Shown here: positions 45,501 to 54,761 of the stretch, one piece after another
How the letters are laid out: each line of letters starts with the position of its first letter
Position numbering within the stretch: the first letter of the stretch is position 1
Source: Tatumella ptyseos ATCC 33301
GTDB taxonomy: Bacteria; Pseudomonadota; Gammaproteobacteria; Enterobacterales; Enterobacteriaceae
NCBI RefSeq assembly: GCF_000735525.1
Contig: NZ_JMPR01000008.1
Span: forward strand, 1-64,000
Length of the DNA stretch: 64,000 bases
Direction of reading: 5' to 3'
Notes under the pieces: model-generated
The model's database searches: none
What the model was told of the DNA's origin: nothing
Seen by the model: only the letters and a program-made list of their open reading frames with translations
Position numbers and translations under genes: made by a program

Positions 45501-47831
45501 ATGCTAAAGATGAAAAATTCGCTAAGCCAAATTATTGCCGGTGAACTTCAGGTGCGTGCAGAGCAGGTCAATTCTGCAGTGCATCTGTTGGACGAAGGGA
45601 ATACCGTGCCATTTATTGCACGCTATCGTAAAGAAGTTACAGGCGGGCTGGATGATACACAGCTACGCCAGTTAGAATCCAGGCTGGGTTATCTCCGTGA
45701 GCTCGAAGATCGCCGCCAGACCATCCTCCGGTCCATTGAAGAACAGGGCAAGCTGACACCGGAACTCTCCGATGCGCTGAACACAACCCTGAGCAAAACT
45801 GAACTCGAAGATCTCTATCTCCCTTATAAACCGAAGCGCCGCACCCGTGGACAGATAGCCATTGAAGCCGGTCTGGAACCCCTCGCGACCCTGTTATGGC
45901 AGCAGCCGGATCAGGATCCTGAGAGCGTGGCGCAGTCTTATGTGAATGCGGATAAAGGCATCGCAGATACCCGGGCAGCGCTGGACGGTGCACGTTACAT
46001 ACTGATGGAAAAGTTTGCGGAAGACGCCGTTCTGCTGGCGAAAGTCCGTAATTATCTGTCTAAAAATGCCCACCTGGTATCGAAAGTCGTGGCAGGAAAG
46101 GAAGAAGAAGGCGCGAAATTTCGCGACTACTTTGATCACCACGAACTGTTATCGTCAATCCCTTCTCACCGTGCGTTGGCCATGTTCCGCGGGCGTAACG
46201 AAGGTATCCTGCAGCTTTCTCTGAACCCGGATCCGCAAAGCGATGAGCCACCGCGGGAGAGTTATGGAGAGACACTGATAGCAGAACATTTACAGGTCAT
46301 TTTCAATGATGCGCCAGCAGACCGCTGGAGAAAGGCTGTTATCAGCTGGACATGGCGGATAAAAATTCTGCTGCATCTGGAAACCGAACTGATGGGCACA
46401 CTCAGAGAGCGGGCTGAAGATGAAGCGATCAATGTCTTTGCCCGTAACCTGAATGATCTGCTAATGGCGGCTCCGGCCGGTATGCGCCCGACTATGGGGC
46501 TCGATCCCGGCCTGCGTACCGGCGTAAAAGTCGCCGTTGTCGATGCTACCGGTAAACTGGTAGCCACCGACACGGTATATCCGCACACCGGACAGACGGC
46601 CAAAGCCGCTGCCAGTGTGGCGGCGTTATGTACCCGCTATCAGGTTGATCTGGTGGCTATTGGTAATGGTACCGCCTCCCGGGAGACAGAACGCTTCTTC
46701 CTCGAGCTGCAAAAACAGTATCCGCAGGTAACGGCTCAGAAGGTTATTGTCAGCGAAGCGGGTGCCTCAGTGTACTCAGCCTCTGAACTGGCCGCCCTTG
46801 AGTTCCCTGATCTTGATGTCTCACTGCGTGGCGCCGTTTCCATTGCCCGCCGCTTACAGGACCCGTTGGCGGAGCTGGTGAAAATTGAACCCAAATCTAT
46901 CGGGGTCGGACAGTATCAGCATGATGTCAGTCAGAGTCAGCTGGCGAAAAAACTGGACGCCGTGGTGGAAGACTGTGTTAACGCCGTCGGCGTTGACCTG
47001 AATACGGCATCCGTTCCCCTGCTGACCCGCGTTGCCGGACTGAGCCGGATGATGGCACAGAATATTGTCGACTGGCGGGATGAAAATGGCCGTTTCAGAA
47101 ACCGTAAGCAGTTACTGAAAGTCAGCCGTCTGGGGCCAAAAGCCTTTGAACAGTGTGCCGGCTTTCTGCGGATCAGCCAGGGTGAAAACCCGCTGGATGC
47201 GTCTACCGTTCACCCGGAAGCCTATCCGGTGGTTGAACGCATTTTGCAGGCAACCGCGCAGAGTCTGCAGGAATTAATGGGTAACAGTCAGGCCGTTCAT
47301 GCCCTGAAGCCTTCAGAATTTACCGATGAACGCTTCGGGTTGCCGACCGTTAACGATATCTTAAAAGAGCTTGAAAAACCGGGCCGGGATCCCCGTCCTG
47401 AATTTAAAACAGCGACCTTTGCTGAAGGTATCGATACGATGGCTGACTTACTGCCGGGGATGGTACTGGAAGGCTCGGTCACCAATGTGACGAACTTCGG
47501 GGCTTTTGTGGATATCGGCGTCCACCAGGACGGTCTGGTGCATATCTCGTCCCTGTCGGATAAATTTGTCGAAGACCCGCACAAGGTCGTGAAAGCCGGG
47601 GATATCGTCAAGGTCAAGGTCATGGATATCGACCTGCAACGTAAACGTATCGCCCTGACAATGCGTCTGGATGAGCAACCCGGCGAAACACGCAAACCGG
47701 GAGGCGGTGCCGCACCTGCAGGTCAGCCACGCCCTGCAGCCCGTCAGAACAACGGGAAAACACGTCCTAAAGCCACAGGCAACAGCGCAATGGAAGATGC
47801 TCTGGCCGCTGCATTTGGCAAAAAACGTTAA
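45501..47831 (+). CDS. tex: Tex family transcription accessory/RNA-binding protein
   Basis: Large nucleic-acid-binding protein of 776 residues (YhgF in E. coli). Domains in order: N-terminal helical region, YqgF-like domain ([16 protein letters not shown], about 333-348), helix-hairpin-helix repeats ([16 protein letters not shown]) and a C-terminal S1 domain ([20 protein letters not shown]). The tail is rich in Gly, Pro and Arg. In E. coli feoABC follows; here a terminator and two unrelated small genes do. Confidence 0.97.
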   Translation: MLKMKNSLSQIIAGELQVRAEQVNSAVHLLDEGNTVPFIARYRKEVTGGLDDTQLRQLESRLGYLRELEDRRQTILRSIEEQGKLTPELSDALNTTLSKTELEDLYLPYKPKRRTRGQIAIEAGLEPLATLLWQQPDQDPESVAQSYVNADKGIADTRAALDGARYILMEKFAEDAVLLAKVRNYLSKNAHLVSKVVAGKEEEGAKFRDYFDHHELLSSIPSHRALAMFRGRNEGILQLSLNPDPQSDEPPRESYGETLIAEHLQVIFNDAPADRWRKAVISWTWRIKILLHLETELMGTLRERAEDEAINVFARNLNDLLMAAPAGMRPTMGLDPGLRTGVKVAVVDATGKLVATDTVYPHTGQTAKAAASVAALCTRYQVDLVAIGNGTASRETERFFLELQKQYPQVTAQKVIVSEAGASVYSASELAALEFPDLDVSLRGAVSIARRLQDPLAELVKIEPKSIGVGQYQHDVSQSQLAKKLDAVVEDCVNAVGVDLNTASVPLLTRVAGLSRMMAQNIVDWRDENGRFRNRKQLLKVSRLGPKAFEQCAGFLRISQGENPLDASTVHPEAYPVVERILQATAQSLQELMGNSQAVHALKPSEFTDERFGLPTVNDILKELEKPGRDPRPEFKTATFAEGIDTMADLLPGMVLEGSVTNVTNFGAFVDIGVHQDGLVHISSLSDKFVEDPHKVVKAGDIVKVKVMDIDLQRKRIALTMRLDEQPGETRKPGGGAAPAGQPRPAARQNNGKTRPKATGNSAMEDALAAAFGKKR

Positions 47832-47838
47832 TCTGATA

Positions 47839-47862
47839 AGCTCCCGTTCAGGGAGCTTTTTT
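47839..47862 (+). terminator. tex terminator
   Basis: AGCTCCC-GTTCA-GGGAGCT followed by TTTTT, starting 8 bases after the tex stop; a classical intrinsic terminator. Confidence 0.92.
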
Positions 47863-47869
47863 CCGCTAT

Positions 47870-48166
47870 TCAGCCCGCACTGACTTCCTGCGAGAGAATA
47901 ACGTCCAGCGAAGCACGGTTATTCAGTGCTGCAGCCAGCTTCTGAAATGCCGGTGCTTTCTCATGTTCATCCAGGTGCTGACGTGAACTCCAGCGCTCCA
48001 GCATAATAAATTGTTGCGGCTGGCTGATATTTCGATGTAAGACATAAGATTCACACCCGGGCTCACCCTGCACTTCTTTCTCAGCCGTTTTTAAGGCTTC
48101 AGCGACCACTTTTTCTTCGCCCGATTTTGCTGTAATTGATGCAATAACTGTTATTACCTGGCTCAT
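47870..48166 (-). CDS. Antibiotic biosynthesis monooxygenase (ABM) domain protein
   Basis: Small ferredoxin-like fold protein of 98 residues, similar in type to E. coli YgiN. The start MSQVITVIASITAKSGEEKV follows AGAAGG; the longer frame upstream is unsupported. Family marks are EPGCESYVLHRNISQP and FIMLERWSSRQHLDEHEKA. Such proteins are quinol monooxygenases or dimeric small-molecule binders; the substrate is not known. It lies where E. coli has feo genes. Confidence 0.88.
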   Translation of the reverse strand: MSQVITVIASITAKSGEEKVVAEALKTAEKEVQGEPGCESYVLHRNISQPQQFIMLERWSSRQHLDEHEKAPAFQKLAAALNNRASLDVILSQEVSAG

Positions 48167-48327
48167 ATCTGACCTTCTGATGGTTAATACGGGACCCCGG
48201 CAAACTGGCCGGCAGACAATGAATCTGTCTGAAAGTATGCAACTGCAGGCAGAAAAAAGACACCCCGACCGCATCAGAAGATAAACGGTAAAGCACAGAC
48301 GGCTGAAGGCCGCCTGTGTAAAAGACA

Positions 48328-48597
48328 CTATTTATAAACTTCCGCCGTGGCACTGATACGGCCATGTTCACGTCCGGAAATGACTCTGAAATAACGCCCC
48401 CCTTTCTCATCGGCCTGCCTGGATAACTCTGCTTTGGCATCCAGCGGAGAAGTCGCTTTCGAGGTGGTCGTAATCGTTCCTATCTTCTCCAGATGCTGAC
48501 TGTCCACTTCCGCTTTGGTCACCTCTTCTGCAGCCCATGCTGAAAAAGACATTGCACCCGCGACGAATGCAGTTAACGAAAATTTCAATATATTCAT
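48328..48597 (-). CDS. YdgH/BhsA/McbA family (DUF1471) periplasmic protein
   Basis: Secreted small protein of 89 residues. The signal peptide is MNILKFSLTAFVAGAMSFSA, cleaved after WAA. The mature part carries the DUF1471 pattern: KIGTITTTSKATSPLDAKAE, then ADEKGGRYFRVISGREHGRI and SATAEVYK. Members respond to stress and affect biofilm or permeability in E. coli; no role can be assigned to this one. It has its own 171-bp upstream gap. Confidence 0.9.
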   Translation of the reverse strand: MNILKFSLTAFVAGAMSFSAWAAEEVTKAEVDSQHLEKIGTITTTSKATSPLDAKAELSRQADEKGGRYFRVISGREHGRISATAEVYK

Positions 48598-48768
48598 AGG
48601 GTAAGCCTCTTACTTTTGGTTTTATAAAATACGTAAGAACAGGCAGCCCCTGACACATCAACCATGTCAGGAGCAGTCAGACAGTATCAGACAACAGAGG
48701 TAAATGAGGTTGTCCGACCGGATTATGCGCAAACGTCTAAAAAACAGACTGTTCACCGGGTCAAACTT

Positions 48769-49536
48769 TTACAAATCAGATGAAAAATCGATCAGCTGTT
48801 GGCAGAAGAGCTCAGGATGAGAAATAAAAGGCGCATGTCCGGCCTTAGGAATGATCAGTGACTGGCCGTGTCCGGTGTACTGGTCCACCTTAGGGACTAT
48901 CGCTACCGGCACCAGCGCATCCAGCGCACCGTAGATACGCAGCACCGGAACCTTCAACGCGGAGAGTCCGGCCCGGAGGTCTGCGGATTGCAGAATAGAA
49001 AGCCCCCCGTTAAGTACATCGGCTGACGGTAAAGGTTGCGACAGGATAACTTCCCTGAGTTGCCGCGCATCCTGTCTGGCGGAGCCGGTTCCCAGGGTTT
49101 GTAACGCCATAAAACGTTCTACGGTTTTTTCAAAATGCAGACTCAGTTGTTGTCTGAACCCTTCCAGCACGGTCGGCTTTATCCCCGGCCACTGCTCCCG
49201 TTCACTGAAACAGGGGGAAGAAGAGATAGTGACCAATCCGCGTACTTTCTGTGGCGCGATCTGCACCACCCGGGTCGCGACCAGGCCGCCTAAAGACCAG
49301 CCGGCAATGAGCGCATTTTCCGGTAAATGTGGCAGTAATGTCCCGGTCATCTCCTCCAGCGTCATCGCAGAATAGCCCTGACTGCGGCCATAGCCAGGCA
49401 GATCGACGAGGTGTAACCGGAAATGCGGTCTTAATCTCTCCAGGACGCCAGACCATACTTCGGCATTCAAACCCCAGCCGTGCAATAGCACAAGATCCGT
49501 TTTTCCTTCTCCGCAACGGTGCCAGTAAAGCGACAT
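48769..49536 (-). CDS. bioH: Pimeloyl-ACP methyl ester carboxylesterase BioH
   Basis: Alpha/beta hydrolase that releases pimeloyl-ACP methyl ester for biotin synthesis, 255 residues. The nucleophile S81 is in GWSLGG, the acid D206 in GALDALVP, and H234 in KAGHAPFISHP. It is divergent from gntX with a 34-bp gap, as in E. coli. Confidence 0.96.
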   Translation of the reverse strand: MSLYWHRCGEGKTDLVLLHGWGLNAEVWSGVLERLRPHFRLHLVDLPGYGRSQGYSAMTLEEMTGTLLPHLPENALIAGWSLGGLVATRVVQIAPQKVRGLVTISSSPCFSEREQWPGIKPTVLEGFRQQLSLHFEKTVERFMALQTLGTGSARQDARQLREVILSQPLPSADVLNGGLSILQSADLRAGLSALKVPVLRIYGALDALVPVAIVPKVDQYTGHGQSLIIPKAGHAPFISHPELFCQQLIDFSSDL

Positions 49537-49570
49537 AATGAAGTACTCCGGTTAAAAGTAAGAGGTTAGC

Positions 49571-50254
49571 ATTTTCACTTTAAAAGGTAATTGCTGGCTG
49601 TGCCAGCTACCCGTGTCTTCGCCGGGGCGCGGGATCTGTAGTGCCTGTCAGCGCCGCTTGCCCCCACTCCCGCCGTTATGCTATCGCTGTGGTTTACCTG
49701 CAGCACCGGGGACGGAGGCCTGTGGCCGCTGTTTACTCAACCCTCCGCCCTGGCACCGGCTGGTCTGCGTCAGTGATTATCTCCCGCCGCTCAGCCGGTT
49801 ACTGCATAAGTTCAAGTTTTCAGGATGTACCGCACTGCAGGTGATGTTTGCCAGACTGATTTTGCTAAGCTGGTTACAGCAGCGCAGAGTCTGTGGCCTG
49901 AGAAAACCGGATATTCTGGTGTGTTCACCATTGTACAAGCAGCGGCGATGGCAGCGGGGATTTAATCAGTCCGCATTACTCGCGCAACCCTTAGCCTATT
50001 GGCTATCCTGTGAGTATGCGCCGGAAGCGCTGATACGTACCCGGAAAACGGCATTACAACACCGGCTGAGTATTCAGCAAAGAAAGCGTAATCTGCGTCA
50101 TGCATTTGCCACGGAGTTCGACTTTTCCGAACGCCATGTGGCGCTGGTGGACGATGTTGTCACCAGCGGCAGCACAGCAGGCGAAATATCACTCTTGCTC
50201 ACCCGTGCAGGGGCGGCCAGTGTCCAGGTCTGGTGCCTGTGCCGCACCTTGTAG
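49571..50254 (+). CDS. gntX: ComF/GntX family phosphoribosyltransferase-like protein, probable ATT start
   Basis: ComF-type protein of 227 residues if translation begins at ATT 49571. The frame upstream is closed by a stop at 49559. From ATT the protein reads MFTLKGNCWLCQLPVSS, restoring the CWLC zinc-finger half seen in E. coli GntX and its exact length of 227 aa. GAGG sits 5 bases before the ATT. The first GTG (49613) would delete CWLC. Later motifs: CSACQRR, CYRCGLP, CGRC, and the PRPP loop VALVDDVVTSGSTAGE. ComF homologues act in DNA uptake in other bacteria. Confidence 0.88.
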   Translation: MFTLKGNCWLCQLPVSSPGRGICSACQRRLPPLPPLCYRCGLPAAPGTEACGRCLLNPPPWHRLVCVSDYLPPLSRLLHKFKFSGCTALQVMFARLILLSWLQQRRVCGLRKPDILVCSPLYKQRRWQRGFNQSALLAQPLAYWLSCEYAPEALIRTRKTALQHRLSIQQRKRNLRHAFATEFDFSERHVALVDDVVTSGSTAGEISLLLTRAGAASVQVWCLCRTL

Positions 50255-50311
50255 AGTCACGGTGATGGGCGTATTATTACCCACTGTTTCAGTCAACTAT
50301 TGAGCCATACT

Positions 50312-50887
50312 ATGATCCGTATTACTGACACTGCCCAGGAGCATTTTTCGAAACTGCTCGCTAAACAGGAAGAAGGCACCCAGATTCGTGTTTTCGTGAT
50401 CAATCCGGGGACGCCCAGTGCAGAGTGTGGTGTTTCCTATTGCCCACCCGATGCGGTGGAAAGTACCGATACAGAGCTTAACTATGAGCGCCTGACCGCG
50501 TATGTCGATGAACTGAGTGCCCCTTACCTTGAAGATGCCGAAATCGACTTCGTGACAGATAACCTGGGCTCACAGCTCACGCTGAAAGCACCGAATGCCA
50601 AGATGCGTAAAGTGGCGGATGATGCCCCGTTGATTGATCGGGTGGAGTATCTGTTACAGGCACAGATTAACCCACAGCTTGCCAGCCACGGCGGTAAAGT
50701 CTCGTTGATGGAAATTACCGAAGACGGGTATGCGATTTTACAATTCGGCGGCGGATGCAACGGCTGTTCAATGGTTGATGTCACCCTGAAAGAAGGGATC
50801 GAAAAAGAGATGCTGGCTGCCTTCCCGGAACTGAAAGGGGTGCGTGACCTTACTGAGCACCAGCCGGGTGAACACTCTTACTACTGA
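50312..50887 (+). CDS. nfuA: Fe-S biogenesis protein NfuA
   Basis: Carrier that delivers [4Fe-4S] clusters under iron limitation and oxidative stress, 191 residues from [12 protein letters not shown]. The N-terminal A-type-like domain is degenerate; the C-terminal Nfu domain has the cluster ligands C149 and C152 in [16 protein letters not shown] start four codons earlier is possible but less likely. It follows gntX by 57 bp. In E. coli gntT and mal genes follow; here glpR does. Confidence 0.97.
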   Translation: MIRITDTAQEHFSKLLAKQEEGTQIRVFVINPGTPSAECGVSYCPPDAVESTDTELNYERLTAYVDELSAPYLEDAEIDFVTDNLGSQLTLKAPNAKMRKVADDAPLIDRVEYLLQAQINPQLASHGGKVSLMEITEDGYAILQFGGGCNGCSMVDVTLKEGIEKEMLAAFPELKGVRDLTEHQPGEHSYY

Positions 50888-50930
50888 TTATCGTTATCCA
50901 CCGTGTAAACACGGTGGATATTTGAATCAA

Positions 50931-51689
50931 TCAGCACAGCACCAGCTGGACATCATGCTGCCGGATAACCCTGAGTAGTTCTTCCGGCGGTTTACGGTCA
51001 GTATACAGGCTGTCCAGCATACTGATATTCCCCAGATTCACCATCGCATTGCGTCCAAACTTTGAATGGTCGGTAACCAGGATCACATTACGTGAATTTT
51101 CAATGATCGCACGCTTCGTCCTGACTTCATGGTAATCAAACTCCAGTAACGTACCATCCATATCAATGCCACTGATCCCAAGAATGCCATAGTCCAGCCG
51201 GAACTGAGAGATAAAGTCCATCGTTGCTTCACCGATGATCCCTCCATCACGTGTCCGGACATCTCCGCCGGCAATAATGACTCTGAACTCCGGTTTTGCC
51301 ATCAGCAACGTCGCCACATTCAGGTTATTGGTGACCACCTGCAGATGCTGATGGTTCAGTAAAGCATGGGCTACCGCTTCGGGTGTGGTGCCGATATCGA
51401 TAAACAGCGTCGACCCTTCAGGGATCTGTGCGGCAACGCTGCGGGCAATACTGGCTTTTTCTTCGGAATACATCATCCGGCGATCATGCCATGCCGTATT
51501 CTCTGCGCTGGAGGGTAACGCCGCGCCACCGTGATGCCGCTGGATCTGGTTCTGCTCTGCAAGATCATTCAGATCCCGCCGGATTGTCTGCGGGCTGACC
51601 GAGAAATGTTCCACCAGCTCTTCAGTACTGACATATCCCTGCCGTTTAACCAGCTCAATAATGACGTCATGCCGCTGAGTCTGCTTCAC
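50931..51689 (-). CDS. glpR: Glycerol-3-phosphate regulon repressor GlpR
   Basis: DeoR-family repressor of glycerol-3-phosphate genes, 252 residues. The start is GTG at 51687-51689 (MKQTQRHDVIIELVK), preceded by GGAGGG, giving the E. coli length; upstream codons in frame are not conserved. The helix-turn-helix is VSTEELVEHFSVSPQTIRRD. The effector domain has LFIDIGTTPEAVAHAL. Its likely operators lie before glpD in this window. Confidence 0.95.
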   Translation of the reverse strand: MKQTQRHDVIIELVKRQGYVSTEELVEHFSVSPQTIRRDLNDLAEQNQIQRHHGGAALPSSAENTAWHDRRMMYSEEKASIARSVAAQIPEGSTLFIDIGTTPEAVAHALLNHQHLQVVTNNLNVATLLMAKPEFRVIIAGGDVRTRDGGIIGEATMDFISQFRLDYGILGISGIDMDGTLLEFDYHEVRTKRAIIENSRNVILVTDHSKFGRNAMVNLGNISMLDSLYTDRKPPEELLRVIRQHDVQLVLC

Positions 51690-51732
51690 TCTACCCTCCT
51701 CTGCAGGTTTTCCCTGACTTCTGTGTTCATCG

Positions 51733-52566
51733 TCAATGTTGTTTTCTGCGGGCCTGAGTATCGGCAAACGCCATCGCTAGCCCCACCAGTAAACCTGTAA
51801 AGTGCGCCATATTGGCGATATCCATCCCGAACAGACCGTAATACCCGACCACCAGCCATAAAATAGAGAACACAATTAATCCGCGTTCCAGATATACCCC
51901 GCTCTGCGGGTCTCTTTCACCCCGTAACCAGCAATATCCCATCAGTGCATAGACCACACCGGACAGGCCACCAAACCAGATCCCGCTGAATTTAGCCTGC
52001 ATCCAGCCACTTAACAGGGCTGAAATGACAGTGATCACAAATAACTTTCCACTGCCCAGCCGTTTCTCAACCGCGCCGCCCAGATACCACCACCAGAGCA
52101 GGTTGAAGACGATATGCAGCAGAGAGAAATGAAGAAAAATATGGCTGACCCAGCGCCAGACCTGAAAATATTGTCCCGGTCCGTCAGGCCAGGATAACCA
52201 GCTTAAAACGGTTTCATCGCCGGCAATCTGCATCAGAATAAAAACGGCGATGCAGCTCACCATCACACTCATCGTCAGCGGGCCAGCCCGTTCACGAAGA
52301 TTGGTCAGAAACTGCCCCCGCGGATATTCCATACGTAACCGGGTCGTACCGCTTTGCCAGCTCGCGGCCTGATAACGGGGATGATTGGGATCGCGCATAA
52401 ACTGACTGAGTTCACTTTCGGTTAATGTCAGCTGATCTTCATCGTCCAGCCAGAGCTCGTAACTGTGCTGCTGCTGTTCAATATGCAACCTGACGCCGCG
52501 GGTTGCCATATAATCCACGAAAGCCTGTGCCATTCGCGGGTTCGTAAACTGCGTAATACATTTCAT
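51733..52566 (-). CDS. glpG: Rhomboid intramembrane serine protease GlpG
   Basis: Inner-membrane rhomboid protease of 277 residues with a cytoplasmic N-domain and six helices. The catalytic dyad is S202 in [12 protein letters not shown] and H255 in [24 protein letters not shown] is the helix-2 HxxxN motif. It is second in glpE-glpG-glpR, 22 bp after glpE. Its link with glycerol-phosphate metabolism is positional only. Confidence 0.97.
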   Translation of the reverse strand: MKCITQFTNPRMAQAFVDYMATRGVRLHIEQQQHSYELWLDDEDQLTLTESELSQFMRDPNHPRYQAASWQSGTTRLRMEYPRGQFLTNLRERAGPLTMSVMVSCIAVFILMQIAGDETVLSWLSWPDGPGQYFQVWRWVSHIFLHFSLLHIVFNLLWWWYLGGAVEKRLGSGKLFVITVISALLSGWMQAKFSGIWFGGLSGVVYALMGYCWLRGERDPQSGVYLERGLIVFSILWLVVGYYGLFGMDIANMAHFTGLLVGLAMAFADTQARRKQH

Positions 52567-52588
52567 GACCTATCCCCAGTGCCGGACA

Positions 52589-52921
52589 TTACCCCTGACA
52601 GTTATCGGTACGGATTTGTGCAGGAAACGCCATCCGCCAGGCATCAAAACCTCCGTCGACGCTATATACCTGATCAAACCCCTGATTAATAAGATATTGA
52701 GCCGCACCTTTACTGCTGTTTCCGTGGTAACAAAGGACTAATACCGGCTGGTCAAATTCCGCTTCTGCCATAAAATTGTTCAGAGTCCCGTTGGTCAGAT
52801 GGAAAGCCTCCGCAACATGGGCCGCTTCAAAACTTTGCGGGTCGCGAATATCGACCAGAATAGCGCCCTGTTGTAACTTCTCCATTGCCTGCAGAACGTT
52901 AATGCACTCATAGGTTTCCAT
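52589..52921 (-). CDS. glpE: Thiosulfate sulfurtransferase GlpE
   Basis: Single-domain rhodanese of 110 residues. The active cysteine is C64 in [11 protein letters not shown], and the loop has the six-residue form typical of Glp[13 protein letters not shown] is the start; six further in-frame codons upstream are unsupported. First gene of glpEGR, divergent from glpD. Confidence 0.95.
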   Translation of the reverse strand: METYECINVLQAMEKLQQGAILVDIRDPQSFEAAHVAEAFHLTNGTLNNFMAEAEFDQPVLVLCYHGNSSKGAAQYLINQGFDQVYSVDGGFDAWRMAFPAQIRTDNCQG

Positions 52922-53027
52922 ATCACTCTCTCTAATCAATCAGCTCACAGCCGCACATTGTAACCTGATCTTTGTTCTCCCGATAATCCGATAAATCACG
53001 AGCATCGGCGCTATTGCCCTCCGATTT

Positions 53028-53043
53028 TGTTATCTGCATCACG
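53028..53043. promoter_or_regulatory. CRP-like site between glpE and glpD
   Basis: TGTTA-N6-TCACG matches 8 of 10 core CRP positions. It lies 107 bp from glpE and 109 bp from glpD. Both operons are CRP-activated in E. coli. Confidence 0.55.
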
Positions 53044-53069
53044 CTAAAATGTTTTCATCGGGTTAAATA

Positions 53070-53099
53070 TTGGCATCAATGTTTGTTTTCGCCTATGCT
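53070..53099 (+). promoter_or_regulatory. glpD promoter candidate
   Basis: TTGGCA (53070-53075) and TATGCT (53094-53099) with an 18-base spacer. GlpR operators overlap and follow it, and the start codon is 52 bp downstream. Confidence 0.55.
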
Positions 53100-53119
53100 A
53101 ATGTTCGAAAACGAACATT
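53078..53119 (+). promoter_or_regulatory. Two GlpR operators before glpD
   Basis: 53100-53119 matches the GlpR consensus WATGTTCGWTWWCGAACATW almost fully (ATGTTCG...CGAACAT). A weaker copy (about 14 of 20) lies exactly 22 bp upstream at 53078-53097. They cover the -10 region and the likely transcription start. Confidence 0.8.
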
Positions 53120-53151
53120 GACTGATTATTCCGAACTCCGGAGGAAAGCGC

Positions 53152-54678
53152 GTGGAAACCAAAGATCTGATCGTCATCGGTGGTGGCATCAATGGTGCCG
53201 GAATTGCGGCAGATGCTGCGGGACGTGGCTTGTCAGTGCTGATACTGGAAGCCCGGGACTTTGCCTGTGCGACGTCCTCTGCAAGTTCGAAACTCATTCA
53301 TGGTGGCTTACGCTATCTGGAACATTATGAATTCCGTCTGGTCAGCGAAGCGCTGGCCGAACGCGAAGTTTTACTGAAAATGGCTCCCCATCTCGCCTTC
53401 CCTATGCGTTTCCGCCTGCCGCACCGGCCACACCTTCGTCCGGCCTGGATGATCCGTATGGGATTATTTCTGTATGACCATTTGGGAAAACGAACCAGTC
53501 TGCCCGCCAGTAAAGGGATCACTTTCGGGGCCGATTCTGTACTGGACCCGGCCATTAACCGCGGCTTTGAATACTCAGACTGCTGGGTGGATGATGCCCG
53601 TATGGTGATTGCGAACGCTCAGGCGGTCGTCAGCCACGGGGGTGAAGTCAGAACCCGCACCCGGGTCACCCGGGCATGGCGTGAAAACGGTTTATGGATC
53701 GTCGAAGCGGTGGACAGTGACAGCGGTGAACACTTCCGCTGGCAGGCGAAAGGCCTGGTCAACGCTGCCGGCCCATGGGTGAAAGAATTCTTCGATAACG
53801 GTCTGGCGCTTAAATCACCTTACGGGATCCGGTTAATTAAGGGCAGTCATATCGTGGTTCCCCGTGTCCACCAGGGGAAAGAAGCGTATATCCTGCAAAA
53901 TGAAGATCACCGTATTGTGTTCGTGATCCCGTGGATGAATGAGTTTTCAATTATCGGCACGACCGATGTGGAATACCACGGTGATCCGAAAGATGTGGCG
54001 ATAGATGATAACGAAACAGACTATCTGCTGAAGGTATTCAATGATCATTTCCGTCATCACCTGACGCGCGAGGATATTGTCTGGACCTATTCCGGTGTCC
54101 GCCCGTTATGTGACGATGAATCCGACTCCCCTCAGGCAATCACTCGTGACTACACGCTGGATGTGCATGATGAGCATGGCAAGGCACCCTTGCTATCGGT
54201 GTTTGGCGGCAAGCTGACGACGTACCGCAAACTGGCTGAGCATGCGATGGAGAAGCTGGCTAAATATTATCCGAAGGCCGGGCCGGCCTGGACCAAAGAA
54301 AGTGTGCTGCCCGGCGGCCATTTTTCCGGCAGCCGTGAGGACTTTGCCGCCAGCCTGCGTCGCCGCTATCCGTTTATCACCGCGAATATGGCTATGCACT
54401 ACGCCCGGACCTATGGCAGCAATACGGAAAAGGTACTGGGTGATGCACAGCGACTGGAAGATTTGGGCGAAAACTTTGGTCATGAATTTTATGAGGCAGA
54501 ACTGCGCTATCTCGCCGACCACGAATGGGTTCATGAGGCGCAGGATGCGCTCTGGCGCCGGACAAAACAGGGGATGTGGCTGACAGAAGAACAACAGACC
54601 CGGGTCGGTGAGTGGCTAAAGACCCGGTATCGCACTCCTTCTGTACTTCCCGCATCTTTACCGGTTGCCGGGCTGTAA
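53152..54678 (+). CDS. glpD: Aerobic glycerol-3-phosphate dehydrogenase
   Basis: FAD-dependent membrane-associated enzyme oxidising glycerol-3-phosphate to DHAP and passing electrons to quinone, 508 residues. The start is GTG at 53152 (METKDLIVIGGGINGAG), preceded by GGAGG; E. coli has the same N-terminus. The FAD fold GGGINGAGIAADAAG is at residues 10-24. VRPLCDDESDSPQAI and GGKLTTYRKLAEHAM are conserved GlpD blocks. It is slightly longer at the C-terminus than E. coli (501). Confidence 0.98.
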   Translation: METKDLIVIGGGINGAGIAADAAGRGLSVLILEARDFACATSSASSKLIHGGLRYLEHYEFRLVSEALAEREVLLKMAPHLAFPMRFRLPHRPHLRPAWMIRMGLFLYDHLGKRTSLPASKGITFGADSVLDPAINRGFEYSDCWVDDARMVIANAQAVVSHGGEVRTRTRVTRAWRENGLWIVEAVDSDSGEHFRWQAKGLVNAAGPWVKEFFDNGLALKSPYGIRLIKGSHIVVPRVHQGKEAYILQNEDHRIVFVIPWMNEFSIIGTTDVEYHGDPKDVAIDDNETDYLLKVFNDHFRHHLTREDIVWTYSGVRPLCDDESDSPQAITRDYTLDVHDEHGKAPLLSVFGGKLTTYRKLAEHAMEKLAKYYPKAGPAWTKESVLPGGHFSGSREDFAASLRRRYPFITANMAMHYARTYGSNTEKVLGDAQRLEDLGENFGHEFYEAELRYLADHEWVHEAQDALWRRTKQGMWLTEEQQTRVGEWLKTRYRTPSVLPASLPVAGL

Positions 54679-54700
54679 TTTTCAGACAGTATAAAAACAG

Positions 54701-54724
54701 GAAGGCGGCCTGGTGGCCGCCTTC
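54701..54724 (+). terminator. glpD terminator
   Basis: Perfect 10-base arms (GAAGGCGGCC and GGCCGCCTTC) around TGGT, followed by GTTTT, 22 bases after glpD. Confidence 0.88.
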
Positions 54725-54761
54725 GTTTTGCCTGCATTCTTTGTCAGGCAACCCTGTTATC

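Noticed and set aside
49613-49615. GTG start for gntX
   Set aside because: It would delete the CWLC half of the N-terminal zinc finger and shorten the protein by 14 residues; kept only as an alternative.
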